This document shows positions 11,475 to 22,747 of a stretch of 64,000 nt of DNA, in pieces (the stretch's first letter is position 1; each line of letters starts with the position of its first letter). The notes beneath the pieces are model-generated. The model was given only the letters and a program-made list of their open reading frames with translations, did not search any database and was not told where the DNA came from. The DNA comes from Dasypus novemcinctus (taxonomy: Eukaryota > Chordata > Mammalia > Cingulata > Dasypodidae), in contig NC_080680.1 of assembly GCF_030445035.2 (NCBI RefSeq), forward strand, positions 115,656,228 through 115,720,227, written 5' to 3'. The position numbers and the translations under genes were made by a program.

Positions 11475-11903
11475 CAAGTGACTTAGATGATTTGCAGCTC
11501 ACTTGGGTCTGCCTTATGGATCAGGGTTTCTAGCCTCAGCATAGTTGACATTTTGGGTCAGATAATTCTTTGTCTTAGGGGGTCCTGTGCATTGTGTAAG
11601 ATGTTTAGCAGTATCCCTGGCCTCTACCCACTAGATACCAGTTATAAACAACCAAAACTGTCTCCAAATATTTGCAGATGTCCCCGAGGGTCAAGTTGTA
11701 ACCCAATGCTATAGATGGGTTAATACTTGAGTTTCTACTCTTCCCCTTATGACTAATAGGTCTGTGATCTTGGATACATAGTATCTGGAAACTTCAGTTT
11801 TCTAACTTGTCGAAGGAGGCCAATTTATAAGATTGTTGTCTGCATTAAATGAAGTAACAGACATCTAGAGTCTAGTGTGATGCCTAGTCCATAATAGGCT
11901 CTC

Positions 11904-11999
11904 TTCCTTTTTTTTTTCCTAAGGAGGTACCAGAGATTGAGCTCAGGACCTGCCATACATGAGAGACAGGCACTCAACCACTGAGCTGCATCTGCTTTC
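11904..11999 (-). mobile_element. Short monomeric tRNA-head SINE
   Basis: A 96-bp insertion consists of only a T-run and a tRNA-like module. On the minus strand it reads a head with 'cagctcagtggttgagtgcc' (A-box-like) and 'gagctcaatctctgg' (B-box-like), then an A-tail. A perfect 15-bp TSD, CCATAATAGGCTCTC, is at 11889-11903 and 12000-12014. It lacks the long DAS body, so it is a separate, minimal retroposon type related to the head of the dimeric elements. Confidence 0.88.
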
Positions 12000-12014
12000 C
12001 CATAATAGGCTCTC

Positions 12015-13660
12015 AATTAATTGTCATTCCTTTCTTCTCCTTCCCTTCAGTTTTTTGGGGGCTGTAGAACTTCCCACGTAGAAGGGACCTAAGAAGTCAT
12101 TGTACCAGAGTTCTCCATTTTATGAATTAAGGGACTGAAATCCAGAGAGGTAGTCTGTCTTCTCAACCCTAAATCTATTGTTATACACAAGTAATGCAAA
12201 AGAGACGTTTCAAAGTAGAATTGTACAAAAACGGGTAAGTTCAAGGGCTCTCTCCTGTCAAGGTTGATTTGCAAGACACTTACCCCTGCGGATTTGCTCA
12301 TGATGTATTACCTCTGAGAAAATTCCTAAAGCATTAAATTCCTCTTGTGACTCAGACTGAGTTCAAATGTTTGGTTTCAGGGGCTATCAATCGTCTCTTT
12401 GGAGGCTCTTGTCACATCCTCTTTGGGTGTTGGGGAATGTTAAATATTGAAAGAAAATATATGGAATACGAGAGTTAATGCTGTGAGCAAGTCAAAGTTT
12501 GAAGAGTAATTTGCACTCACCAAGAACATATAACAGCAGTTCAAGAGACAGGCAAAAGAAAGAATCAAAAAGATTAATGGGTGATTCCCACTTTGTTGTC
12601 CTTGATGGACAAGGATATTCTGGTTGAAAAGACTGGAGCAAACTGATGAAAGGGAAGAAAGCCCCTGAAAGGGGAGAAACAGGGTAAGAGCTTCCTTAGA
12701 GGAGGGGTCATGTTTCCTTTCTCCTTGCCTATATAAACCACTCTCTGAACTATGAGGAGATTCGCTGGTGAGATCATAAAACCACTGTTGATCATCCGAG
12801 GGATTCATGGAAAACAGGAAACATATTAGAGCACTAAGGATAGACAAATGTCTTGGTTTTTAGGAAATATAACTCATTTTTCCTTCCCTGTTTCATCAAC
12901 TATGGATTCATGAGTTTGACACCAGCCAAGCAAAAGTTCCTAAAAGATTATTCTACTAATGGCTGATGAGTGCTTACAAATTAAGCAGCAATCTCTCTAA
13001 ACTAGCAGCATTTCAGTAAAACAGGTCATGCCAAAGTAATTTAATATCCTTATGTGATTAGGGACATTAGACTGGCCAAGAAGGGATGTGAAGAGAGCAC
13101 AGAATATCAAGAGAACAGCAAAGCGTGTGTCTTGTGACATCATTGAAGGTAAAATGTGGAAAGATGGGCTGGATACAGAGAACACGTGACACATATCCAG
13201 TGGATACCAGTAATGCATGTATAGCGATAAGGAGGCAGATTCCTAGTGGCTGTTGTGGGGCACTGGCCCTGGGCCTGCGCTTTTTCATGTTTTATTAGTA
13301 GTACATTAACCAGATCAAGAATGCACCATACCCTTAGCTCTTTGGGGAACTGCCCAGCCTATATACAGTGACAAAGGGATAGAAGTAGGTAGCCATGGTT
13401 TGTGTCAAGACTTGCTAAATTCTAAAGCACAGGCACATAGTTCCCTGTATTGAAGGCCCTTGTAGACCAGCCCTCTGATCATGACTCTGGGCTTACTTTT
13501 GTCACACCTCCGTGCTCCCAATGATTAGCCACACCAACCTACAACCTATGGGACCCTGCAATTACCATGCAGTTTTATGTCCCTCTTTATTTTGCATTTT
13601 GTACATTTCCCTGTCTCTAACTGAAATGTCCTTCTCCCTTTCCTGCTCACATCATTTTTT
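12015..13660. other. Unique non-coding stretch
   Basis: No repeat family, RNA gene or exon pair is recognised. Open frames are short and AT-driven. A polypyrimidine-rich run (TTCC/CTCC units) closes the segment at 13,650-13,755. Confidence 0.4.
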
Positions 13661-13752
13661 ACTTTTCTTTCTTTTCCTTCCCTCCTTCTCTCCCCCTCTC
13701 TCCCTCCCTCCCTTCCTTCCTTTTCTTTTTTCTTTCTCTCTTTGTCTTTCTC
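13660..13752. repeat. CT-rich low-complexity tract
   Basis: Nearly pure pyrimidine sequence with irregular CTTT, CTCC and CCTT units. It lies directly left of the L1 block. Confidence 0.8.
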
Positions 13753-13761
13753 TATCTATTA

Positions 13762-14914
13762 TTAGAGAAGTGGTAGGTTTACAGAAAAATAATGCACAAA
13801 ATACAGAGTTGCCATTTACCCCCCTCACAAACATAGTTTTCCCTATTATTAACACTTGGTGGTAGTGTGGTAATTTTGATCGAATTGATGAAACAATATT
13901 ATTGTAATTATACTATTAACTATAGTCTATAATTTACATTATGGCTCACTGTTTGTGTTGCTGTTTTTTAAAAATTTTGTTCTACTAACATATGTACAAC
14001 CTAAAATTTCTCCTTTTAACCACATTCAAATATATAATTTAGAGGTGTTAATTACTTGCACAATGTTGTGCTACCATCACCACTATCCATTACCAAAATC
14101 TTTCCAGCACTGCAAACAGAAACTCTGTTAAGCATTAACTCCCCATTCCTTATTCCCTCCTAGGCCCCTCTTAACCTGTTTGCTGTTTCTAACTATGAAT
14201 TTGATTATTCAAATTATTTTATGTCAATGATATCCTACAACATATGTCCTTTTGCATCTGGCTTTACTCAAAATGATGTCTTCAAGGTTCATGTTCATGA
14301 GGACTTCATTATTTTTTATGACTGAATAATATTCCATTGTATGTATATATTACATTTTGTTTATCCATTTATCTGTTTATGGACACTTGGATTGCTTCCA
14401 TCCTTTGGCAATTGTGAATAATGCCTCTATGAACATTGGGGTGCAAATATCCGTTTGAGTACCTGCTTTCAATTCTTTTGGGTATATAATTAGAAGTGGA
14501 TTGCTGGGTCATATGGTAATTCTATGATAAAATTTTGAGGAACTGCCAAATTCTTCCCCAGCAGCTGAAACATTTTACATTCCCATCAATGGTGAATGAG
14601 TGTTCCTATTTCTCTACATCCTTGTAAACCTTGTAATTTTCCATTTTAAAATATTAGCCATTCTAGTGGATGTGAAATGATATCTCATTGTGGTATTTAT
14701 TTTCACTTCCCTACTAACTAATGGTGTTCAGCATCTTTTCTTATGCTTTGGTTATTTGTGTATCTTCTTTAGAGAAATGTCTATTTGAGAATTTTGCCCA
14801 TTTTTACATTGGATTGTTTGTCTTTTTCTTGTAGAGTTGTTGGCGACTTTATATATTCTGGATAACCTTATTGGATATGTGGTTTCCAAATATTTTCTTC
14901 CCTTCTGTAGTTTG
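13762..14914 (-). mobile_element. L1 3' UTR remnant, left part
   Basis: From 'agagaagtggtaggtttaca' onward, the reverse-strand L1 3' UTR blocks appear in canonical order. They are 'cacaatgttgtgctaccatc', 'gactgaataatattccattg', 'gcttccatcctttggcaatt', 'tgctgggtcatatggtaatt', 'ggatgtgaaatgatatctca' and 'ctttatatattctgg'. It stops at about 14914 and resumes at 17466. Confidence 0.85.
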
Positions 14915-14920
14915 TCTTTT

Positions 14921-16685
14921 TTTTTTTTTAATTTTTAAATAAGCTTTAGATTACATAAACATTACATCAAAAATAGAGGAAATTCCCATATACCTCACCC
15001 ACCCCCTTCCACACTTTCCCCCATTAACAACATCTTTCATTAGTGTGGTACATTTGTTATAATTGATGAACACATATTGAAGTATTGCTACTAACCATGG
15101 CCTATAGTTTACATTTTGGTTTATACTTTGCACCACACAATTTTATAGGTTTTGACAAAATCTGTAAGGGCCTGTATCCATCATTGTAATGTCACACAGG
15201 ACAATTCCAGTGTCCCAATAATGCCCCATGTTGTACCTATTCTTCCCTCTTCCTCCCCTCAGAACTTCTGCTGATTACTGCCTTTATATCAGTGATATAA
15301 GTTCTTCGATTATTAGAATAATAATAAGTCTACTTAGCATATAGTTGAATTCCCCCCTTATGTTTGTTCATTTCTCAATCTTGAGGATTTGGGGATGGTG
15401 ATGCCCATTCTGCCTCTGATTAAGAGGGAGCTTAGATCCCGTGGGGCAGAGGGGTGGAGCTGTATTGCTTGCAGTTGTAGATACTCTTGTTTTTTGGGAT
15501 GGGCCCATCATCATCCTTTTGTCCTGGATGAGTCTGATGAACTGGAGAGTAAGTATTGGCTGCAACTCTGCTGAGATTTAGTGCTCAATTGGCATATGAA
15601 CTGCTTGTAGATTTAAGTCTCTGGAACTCATATTTAATGAGTATAGTGCTAATTATAGGTTCAAAAAAGTGGCATAAGAACCATGTGTAGGAAAATTATA
15701 AATGGTTCTATCTCCAATACATTGGGGAGATAGGTTATCATATATTCCAAGGTAAGGCCCACTGACAGGGTGCCAAATTCCTGTGGTTGTCTGCCCTGCC
15801 TATAGTGTCCAGATGTCTCTAGAGCCCGTAGGAGACTCCCTGCTTGAGGCATTGTTTACTGTGGCAGTCAGTGAGATCCTTTTAAGACAAGCTTAAGCCT
15901 AACATCTGGAATGACCTCCTGACTCACTTTGAAATCTCTTAGCCATAAAAACTCATTTGTATTTAATATCTCCCCCTTTTGATCAAAGTCTTTTTCCAAA
16001 TTCATCACTAGTTGACACTTGGTAATAATACTTTGGTGCCAGAGAGTTTAATCCCCGGGAGTCACGTCCCACACCAGGGGTTAGGTAGTAGGTTCATATG
16101 CTGAGTTTGGCTGAGAGAGAGGCTACATTTGAGCAACAAGGAAGCTTTCAGGAGGTGACTGTTAGGTAATATATATTACAAGGCTTACGTTTCAATTTCA
16201 CAAGAATAAGGTTCATTAGTACAAGCTTCAATATCAAGGTTCTGACATGTTGGTCTCTCCTTTGCTAGGCACTGCCCATGTACTCTAGAGATTCTTGCCA
16301 TTCTATGAGAGAATGTAGCAGACTTCCTAGGATGAGAATTCAATATTCTGTCAGTCAATCTGTGGGTCTCCACCCGCTGAGACAATACTCCATGTCCACT
16401 TGAACACATTCATATTTCACAGAGGCATGCCCCAGGTGCACCCCTCCCCACACATCACCCGCCATTGACACCCCACGCCCATGATCCTCCTCTGCCCCAG
16501 TTGTGACTCTTCTGCAATCCAGAACCTCCCCCAAAACAAAGTCAAAAATAAATAAATAAATAAAATTTTTAATGCAATAAAAAATAAAAATTAAATTAAA
16601 TTTTTTTGCATTGTGCTTTTCATCCCTGTAAGATCTGTTATCTTTTACATACAGTGGCAATTTCTTCCGTACATTCCTCCCAGTG
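14921..16685 (-). mobile_element. Xenarthran-type L1 tail inserted into an older L1
   Basis: It starts with a T-run, then 'aagctttagattacataaac', 'cattaacaacatctttcatt' and 'gtgtggtacatttgttataa'. It continues for about 1.7 kb through a non-coding, L1 3'-UTR-like sequence without open frames. The first 250 bp match 33309-33550 block for block. An A-rich tract lies at about 16537-16600. The assignment to L1 rests on the recurring T-tail plus block order and is inferred. Confidence 0.6.
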
Positions 16686-16689
16686 TCTT

Positions 16690-17465
16690 TTTTTTTTTTT
16701 TCACTTTATTTTGAAAGAAGCTTTAGGTTACAGAAAGGTCACATAGAAGATATAGGGGAGACCCGTAGACCCCACCCACTCCTCCCCCTCTTACATTTTA
16801 TCTTATTAACAACATTTTACGTAAGTATGGTTCATTTGTTATAACTGATGAACAAATATTGAAGCATAGCCACTAGCCATGGTCAATGGATTACGTTATG
16901 GTTCACATTTTGTACTGTACACTTTTTTAGGTTCTAACAAAATGCATAATGGCCTGTATCCACCATTGCAAGATCATGCAGAACCATTCCAATGCCCTAA
17001 AAATACCCATGCTCCATCCATTCTTCCCTCTCCCTCCCCTCAGAACCCATGGTAACCACTAGGTTGCAATGTTTGAAGAATAAGGTTTATAATTACATGC
17101 ATTAATATTGAGGAAATGATATATTGGTCTGTCTTCTTTTATTAGGCACTGCCTATGTTCTCAAGAGACTCTTGCCCCACTATTTGAGAACCTAGTAGGA
17201 CTCCCCAGGATGGGAGTGTAATATTTTCTTGTTTATTGTATGGTCTCCACCCACTGTGATAACACCCTCTGATAAGATGAACACCTTCCTATCCCATAGA
17301 AGCATGCCCCAGGTGTGCCCTCTCCCACATATCCCTCCACCCCCGATGCCCTGTACCAATAGCTCTCCTTTACTAAAAGAACACTCCCACCATTGTAGTT
17401 TTGACCACAGATGTACAAAACTCCTGAGTTCACTTGTTCCTTCCTCCAGTCCTCCCCAACCTCCA
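16690..17465 (-). mobile_element. Second xenarthran-type L1 tail
   Basis: A T-run is followed by 'agaagctttaggttacagaa', 'ttattaacaacattttacgt' and 'gttataactgatgaac', a diverged version of the start of the element to its left. It ends at 'ctccccaacctccat', where the older L1 resumes. The two copies share parts of a longer consensus (compare 16248-16450 with 17128-17330) and so are independent, differently truncated copies or a tandem duplication. Confidence 0.6.
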
Positions 17466-18115
17466 TAGGTTGTCTTTTTACTCTTATGATAAAGTCCTTT
17501 GATTCACAAATGTCTTTAATTTTTATGAGGACCCAAATTTCTATTTTTTCTTTTGTTGCTTGTGCCTTGCGTGTAAAGTCTAAATAATTATTGCCTAACA
17601 CAAGGTCTTGAAGATGCTTTCCTATGTTTTCATCTTGTAGTTTTTTCCTTTGTATTTATATATATATCATTATATATTTAGGACTTTCATCCATTTTGAG
17701 TTGATTTTTGTCTATAGTGTGATGTAGGGGTTCACCTTCATTCTTTTGCATATTAGCATCCAATTTTCCCAGCACCTTTCTTTCCCATTTGAGTGGACTT
17801 CGCACCTTGTCAAAAATTAGTTGGCCATATATGTGAGGGTTGATTTTTGAGCTCTCAGTTCGATTCCATTTGTCTGTATGTCTGTCCTTGTGCCAGAACC
17901 ACGCTCTTTTGATTACTGTGCCTTTGTAATACATTTAAAGATCGGGAGGTGTGAGTCCTCCAACTCGATTATTCATTTTCAATGTGGCTTTGGCTCTTTG
18001 GGGCCCCTTTTCCCATCCACATAAATTTGATGATTGGCTTTTCCATTGTTTCAAAGAAGCGATTGTGTTGAATCTGTAAATGGCTTTGGGTAGAATTGAC
18101 GTCTCTTTATTCAGA
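17466..18115 (-). mobile_element. L1 ORF2 3' part, decayed
   Basis: It continues the L1 at 13762-14914. Reverse-strand blocks 'gtctttttactcttatgata', 'ttcatccattttgagttgat', 'ttgcatattagcatccaatt' and 'gattactgtgcctttgtaat' are the L1 ORF2 3' end. Stops and indels break all frames, so no intact endonuclease or reverse transcriptase is present. Confidence 0.85.
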
Positions 18116-19165
18116 TTCTCATTCTGTTCATCTTCGTTTTCCTGATACCTTTTAGTTCTTTCTCTGTGTTTTCCTTGATCTCCTTGATCCTACCAAGGGT
18201 CATTTTTAAAAAGTCTTTGTCCAGTATGTCCAAAGTCTGGTCTTCCTCGTTGATGGTTTCTGAATTTTCATCTTGTTACTTTGGTTGGGCCATCACTTAC
18301 TATTTCTTTGTTTGTCTTGTAATCTTTTGTTGTGCATGATACCATTAATATTGTAACATGTTAAATCTGTGATTTAGTCCCTGAACTGTAAGTCTATAAC
18401 CAGCTAGTGACATGACAGAAATTTTCTTGAGTGCCAGGAGCTAACAAAAGCAAAGCAACCGAGAAAACAAATTTCACTGTCTTTGTAAATTGGCTCTGCT
18501 TCAGCTGGTACTCACCTTCCAGGTTTAGCCCTCCTATCAAGGAGATTATCCCTATGTGAAATTGGAGTGCATGGTCCTGTGTCTTTTTTAGTCTTGTCCT
18601 CAGCTTGAGCTTTCTCATGGCCTTAAGAACTGGAGTTGGAATGCCACCTCTACTCCCTATAAAATAGCCTTTCTCCTTGCCAAGGGTGTTCTGGTATGTC
18701 TTAAAGTAGGTAATCCTTTGCCTCAGGTGGCTTTGACTGAATTGTGTTTTCTTCTCTCTGCAGGGCAAGGAGAGCCAGAGATGTGTTTCCTGGTTTAGTG
18801 TTTCAAAGTTACCACTTGATGGATTCACTGTGACTTACAGGCACTGCAGTATTCACACAGGGATCACTCTTCTCCTTCCAGGACAGGGCCAGGAACCTAC
18901 AATGGGACTTCAGGGTAGCGCCACACTGCTCTGGGGAAAAGGTGGGGAAAGGCCCCAAGAGGGCCACAGGCTTCTCCTACCATTTTAAAAGTGGTATTTT
19001 CTTGATTTGTCACTTGCCCAGTCACTGAACACTTTCACTGTTTCCTGGAGTTCTGAGTAGATGTTTCTGCCAGTTTTCCCTGGTTGCTCCATGATTTTGT
19101 GGAGGAATGGTAACCATGAGCATCTTACTCTGCCATCTTGGTCTATCAGAAGCCCCCTGCCCACT
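18116..19165 (-). mobile_element. L1 5' UTR-like segment
   Basis: 'tttggttgggccat' with 'tttctttgtttgtcttgtaa' resembles the reverse L1M 5' UTR, and the segment ends with 'ctctgccatcttggtctatc', like the reverse of an L1 5' terminus. It directly follows the ORF2 3' part, so most of ORF1 and ORF2 is missing. Either an internal deletion or a second L1 explains this. The family match is from memory. Confidence 0.5.
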
Positions 19166-19530
19166 TCTTGATCTATCGGACAAGCTCCTACTCATCACTT
19201 AAGACTCAGCTAAAACCTTCTACCCTCTGAGAAACCTTTCCTTTCCTTCTTGCCCTTTCCCTACACTATCCCCAGTAAATTCTTCCCTATCTGAATTTTG
19301 GTATTTGCCACTACCACTGGTTTACTAATTATTACACTGAATAAATATCATAGTTTACTGATTATCTCTTCTGCCCTCTGCTGTCTCCACCAGCCCCTCC
19401 CCATGTAAGGACTTCAGCTCCTTGAGGAGAGAGACTGGATCCTACCCAGAGGCTGGCACTTACCAGAGGCACTCAGTATAGTTATAAATGAAGAAAAGTG
19501 AATGAATGAATGGTTTGTATGAATGCCCAA
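19166..19530 (+). repeat. L2 LINE 3' fragment
   Basis: 'cttaagactcagctaaaacc' through 'gaaacctttcctttcc', then 'ggacttcagctccttgagga' and 'ggcactcagtatag' with 'gaatgaatgaatg', is the forward L2 3' end layout. Confidence 0.7.
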
Positions 19531-21015
19531 ATAAAAACAGATTCTGGCTATCTGTTACTCAGTCTCAGTCTATTGAGGATTACAGTTCCATTTCCATGTA
19601 GCCTGACACCTCAGATCCAGTTTTCCAAAGGATTTTATTTGAAATCTGAGCAGGACTCTTTCCCCCTATAGTCACCGCTGTCTCAATATGGGCTTATAAA
19701 TGCATTGAAGTAGCAACAGAACCTTTTATTATGCCACACATGGAACACACTCCCTAAACTTTTAGCTTCCCAGGGAGGTTAGTGCCTTGATTTACTGGGA
19801 AGCACATAACAGATGTCTAATTTTTCAAGGCTTCCTTCCTGTGGCACCCTAGAAGGCACATCCATGACACCTGGATAGCAAAAGGCATTTTCTAGAGCTG
19901 TTGTCTGCAGTTTTGAAAAGGGATTTGAACCTCCCTCATCTTTTTCCTGTTTTTTTTAATTGGACAGGAACTAAATACCACCTTGGTTAAAAGCAACCAG
20001 AACAGGGGGGTATGAAGAATAAGACAGTCTTCCTGGTGGTGTAGGAAGAATCTAATTATAATGGAAGAATTAAAATTCAAATGGGGGCACCAAGTGCAAG
20101 CCAGCAGGCCTTTATGCCTGTGCCAATTATTCAGTTCTAAATAGCTAGACCATGCAATGTTTGTTGCAGCTTGGCTGAATTGCCTGGCAGCCTGGCCTGT
20201 GACCAATGTCTCTGAGTCCACTCTGGTCCCCATGTAATGGGCATTGGCATTCAGCTCCTTCCAAAATGCAGGACTAGTCTTTCATGCGGATTCCTGCCAA
20301 GCCAGTGAGCGAAAGGCTTGGGCTCTGGAGCAGGCAGACAGGGATGTGAATCCTCAATGTGATCATGGCATCTGAAGGACACTCAGACCTGATTAATCAT
20401 CTTTAAAGGGGCCTCTGAATTTATTAATAAGGTCCATATAAAGATTTTTCTGTTTTGAGTGCAAGGCTAGAATGAAGTTTATAATCTCTATTCTCAGACA
20501 CTTTGGCCTGTTAGTATAGCTTTTATCTGAAGCTCTCAAAGCCCTTAATGCTGAATGCTTATTAATAATAATGTCATATGTTTAGGCAGAGCTTTTCATC
20601 ATGGGCTCCATGTCCTTACACGGCTCTGGCCAGGAAGCTGCAGAGCTCTTGCTTTGTATTTGAGAAACAGGGGTTAGAGGGCTTGCTAGAGTACAGAGGT
20701 TTGGTAGCGTCCATTTCTATGGGCATCTAAGGAGATGCCAACATGGATAAAGATCCCCAAAGTATCAAGATGGGACATGCCTTTGTGTGCTAAGGTCAAG
20801 CCTCCCGTTTTTGGAGACAAGAGGATAGTAGATTACTCCTACTGTTCTGCTGTATTTGTCATTTAAGGTCTAGGGAAAGATGCTTGCAGAATTTAGAGAA
20901 GGGAAGGCTGGGCTTAGAGACAACAGGGAGTTTGCTACACACGCATTCTCAGTCCCCTCAGAATAACAAAGGAATCAGGGCTTTGCAGAGCCCATTTTCA
21001 GTATGAGAGTAGGGA
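19531..21015. other. Unique non-coding stretch with a small MIR piece
   Basis: A forward MIR fragment is likely near 20310-20370 ('aaggcttgggctctggagca'). No exon with paired splice sites or RNA gene is recognised in the rest. Confidence 0.4.
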
Positions 21016-21019
21016 AAAG

Positions 21020-21960
21020 GTAGTAAGAGCCCAAAAACCGAAATAAATTCAGATAGATTAAAGAGTTAAATATGAACAAACAAAAGGATAAAAGAGCCAG
21101 GAGAAAATATTGGTAAACATTTTGACAAGGTGGAAGGGAGTAAAAGTCTCTTTTAAGGATGTTACTGAAGGCAGAAACGATCATGGAAAACAGACAGATT
21201 TGAAAAGATATGAAAAAGATACCAAAAGTCTAAATCTTCCAAATGTCCAAAAGCTTGTAAGAACATGAAAAGTCAAATGATAAACAAGGTAAAATTTGCC
21301 ATGAAATTTGTCAGACTAAAAGCGAATGTATTTAATATACAAAAAGCTGTTACAAATGAATAAACTTGACCATACCAATAGAGTAATGGGCAAAGAATAA
21401 GCAAGTCACAGCAGAAAAGTGAGTGGCCTGGAAACACATGGAAGCATATTCAGTATAAGAGAAATGAAAATGAAAATAAAATGTAATTTTTTCCTATCAA
21501 GTGATCAAAAATGTAAAAGCCTGACAATATTCAGTGTTAACAATTGATGTGGCACTGTTGGTGGTATATAAATGAGTATACCTTTTAGCTGGGAAATTCG
21601 TCAATATAGAGTAAAAATTTTAAACTTCCATGTCTAAGATTAACATAGGATAAATGTTCAAAGATATTTATGAATGTATGCTCACCCTGGTAATCTTTAT
21701 AATAATTGAGAACAAGCTAGATGTCCACCAGCTTGGTTTTAATTAAACAAATCATGGTAAATCCACACATTTAAAATAAGTAATTAAAATGGGCTTGTAG
21801 ATTATATTTATGTACATAGGTAGATGTCTATTGTTTGTTAAATGAAAAGCGCAGTTGCAAAAATATATGCATACTGCAATCCCAGTTTTGCAAAATATAC
21901 GTTATATATGGGTGAGCCAACATTCTTGAATAGAAAAAGCTTGTAAAGAACTATAACAAA
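21020..21960 (+). mobile_element. L1 3' portion, plus strand, decayed
   Basis: The sequence is A-rich and shows L1 ORF2/3' blocks: 'agagccaggagaaaatattg', 'gagtaatgggcaaagaataa', 'gaaatgaaaatgaaaataaa', 'aatgttcaaagatatttatg' and 'ctagatgtccaccagcttgg'. Stops occur throughout. Confidence 0.7.
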
Positions 21961-22289
21961 CTATTAATGGTTGGCGGAGGTATTGTGGATGGCTTTAATT
22001 GCTATTTGAACATATGTGTGTGGGGGAAAGGGCAATGTTATCTGAAATTTCCTACTATTGACCCATGTTACTTGTATAATAGAAAATCAAAAGGTCATTA
22101 TTTTTTAAAAATACAATGTGTATGTGGGTAGGGGGTGGGGGAGGTGGTAAAATTAGGAACCAAAATGCAGGGGTAACGATTTTGAGAACTTGGTAAGAGT
22201 TCAGGAACCTCTGTCCTGGGCTCACATGTGTTATTTTTGCAGTGCTTCTGTTTCCCTGACTTGGCTAGGGTGTGGTGTCTGCTTGTTTG

Positions 22290-22747
22290 GTCAAACAAGG
22301 ACTGGCCTGATCATTACTGTGAGAGTATTTTATAAGTAGCTTTGTATCTATAATCAGTTGATTGCATCTATGGCTGATTGCATCTACAATCAACAGAGGT
22401 TTTCCTCTGCAATGTTCCCTCATCCAATCAGCTGGAGGTCTTAAAAGCCAGAACTGAGGATTTCAGAAGTCAGGAAGAATTTTGACTTCTACTTTAGCCA
22501 GCCGGCTTTCCCTGGGGAATTTAACTTCCTCCTTTAATTAGAGTTTCCAGCTTGCAACTTCCTCCTTTAATTAGTTTCCAGCTTGCATCCTGCATGATGG
22601 GATTCAGACTTCCCAGCCCCTATAGCAGTTCTTTGAGCCAATTCCTATTACAGTTTATATATAATAGATATAAATATATAGAATATATTATATATCATAT
22701 AATATTATATATATTCAGTTCGGTTTCTCTACAGAACTCTAACTAAC
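22290..22747 (+). mobile_element. Unclassified LTR-like element
   Basis: It includes 'gattgcatctatggctgatt', then 'ccaatcagctggaggtctta', then a run ending in 'cagttcggtttctctacaga' and 'actctaactaacaca'. The terminal block resembles the 'ctgactaatacag' end of MaLR-type LTRs. A 20-bp block containing 'cttcctcctttaattag' is repeated at 22525 and 22557. Family unknown to me. Confidence 0.45.
22655..22712. repeat. AT-rich palindromic tract
   Basis: Nearly pure A/T, made of TATA units with self-complementary stretches. Low complexity, within the LTR-like element. Confidence 0.8.

Noticed and set aside
11904-11999. A tRNA gene on the minus strand
   Set aside because: A/B-box-like blocks are present, but the segment cannot fold into a full cloverleaf by eye, carries an A-tail and is flanked by a perfect TSD. 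It is a retroposon.
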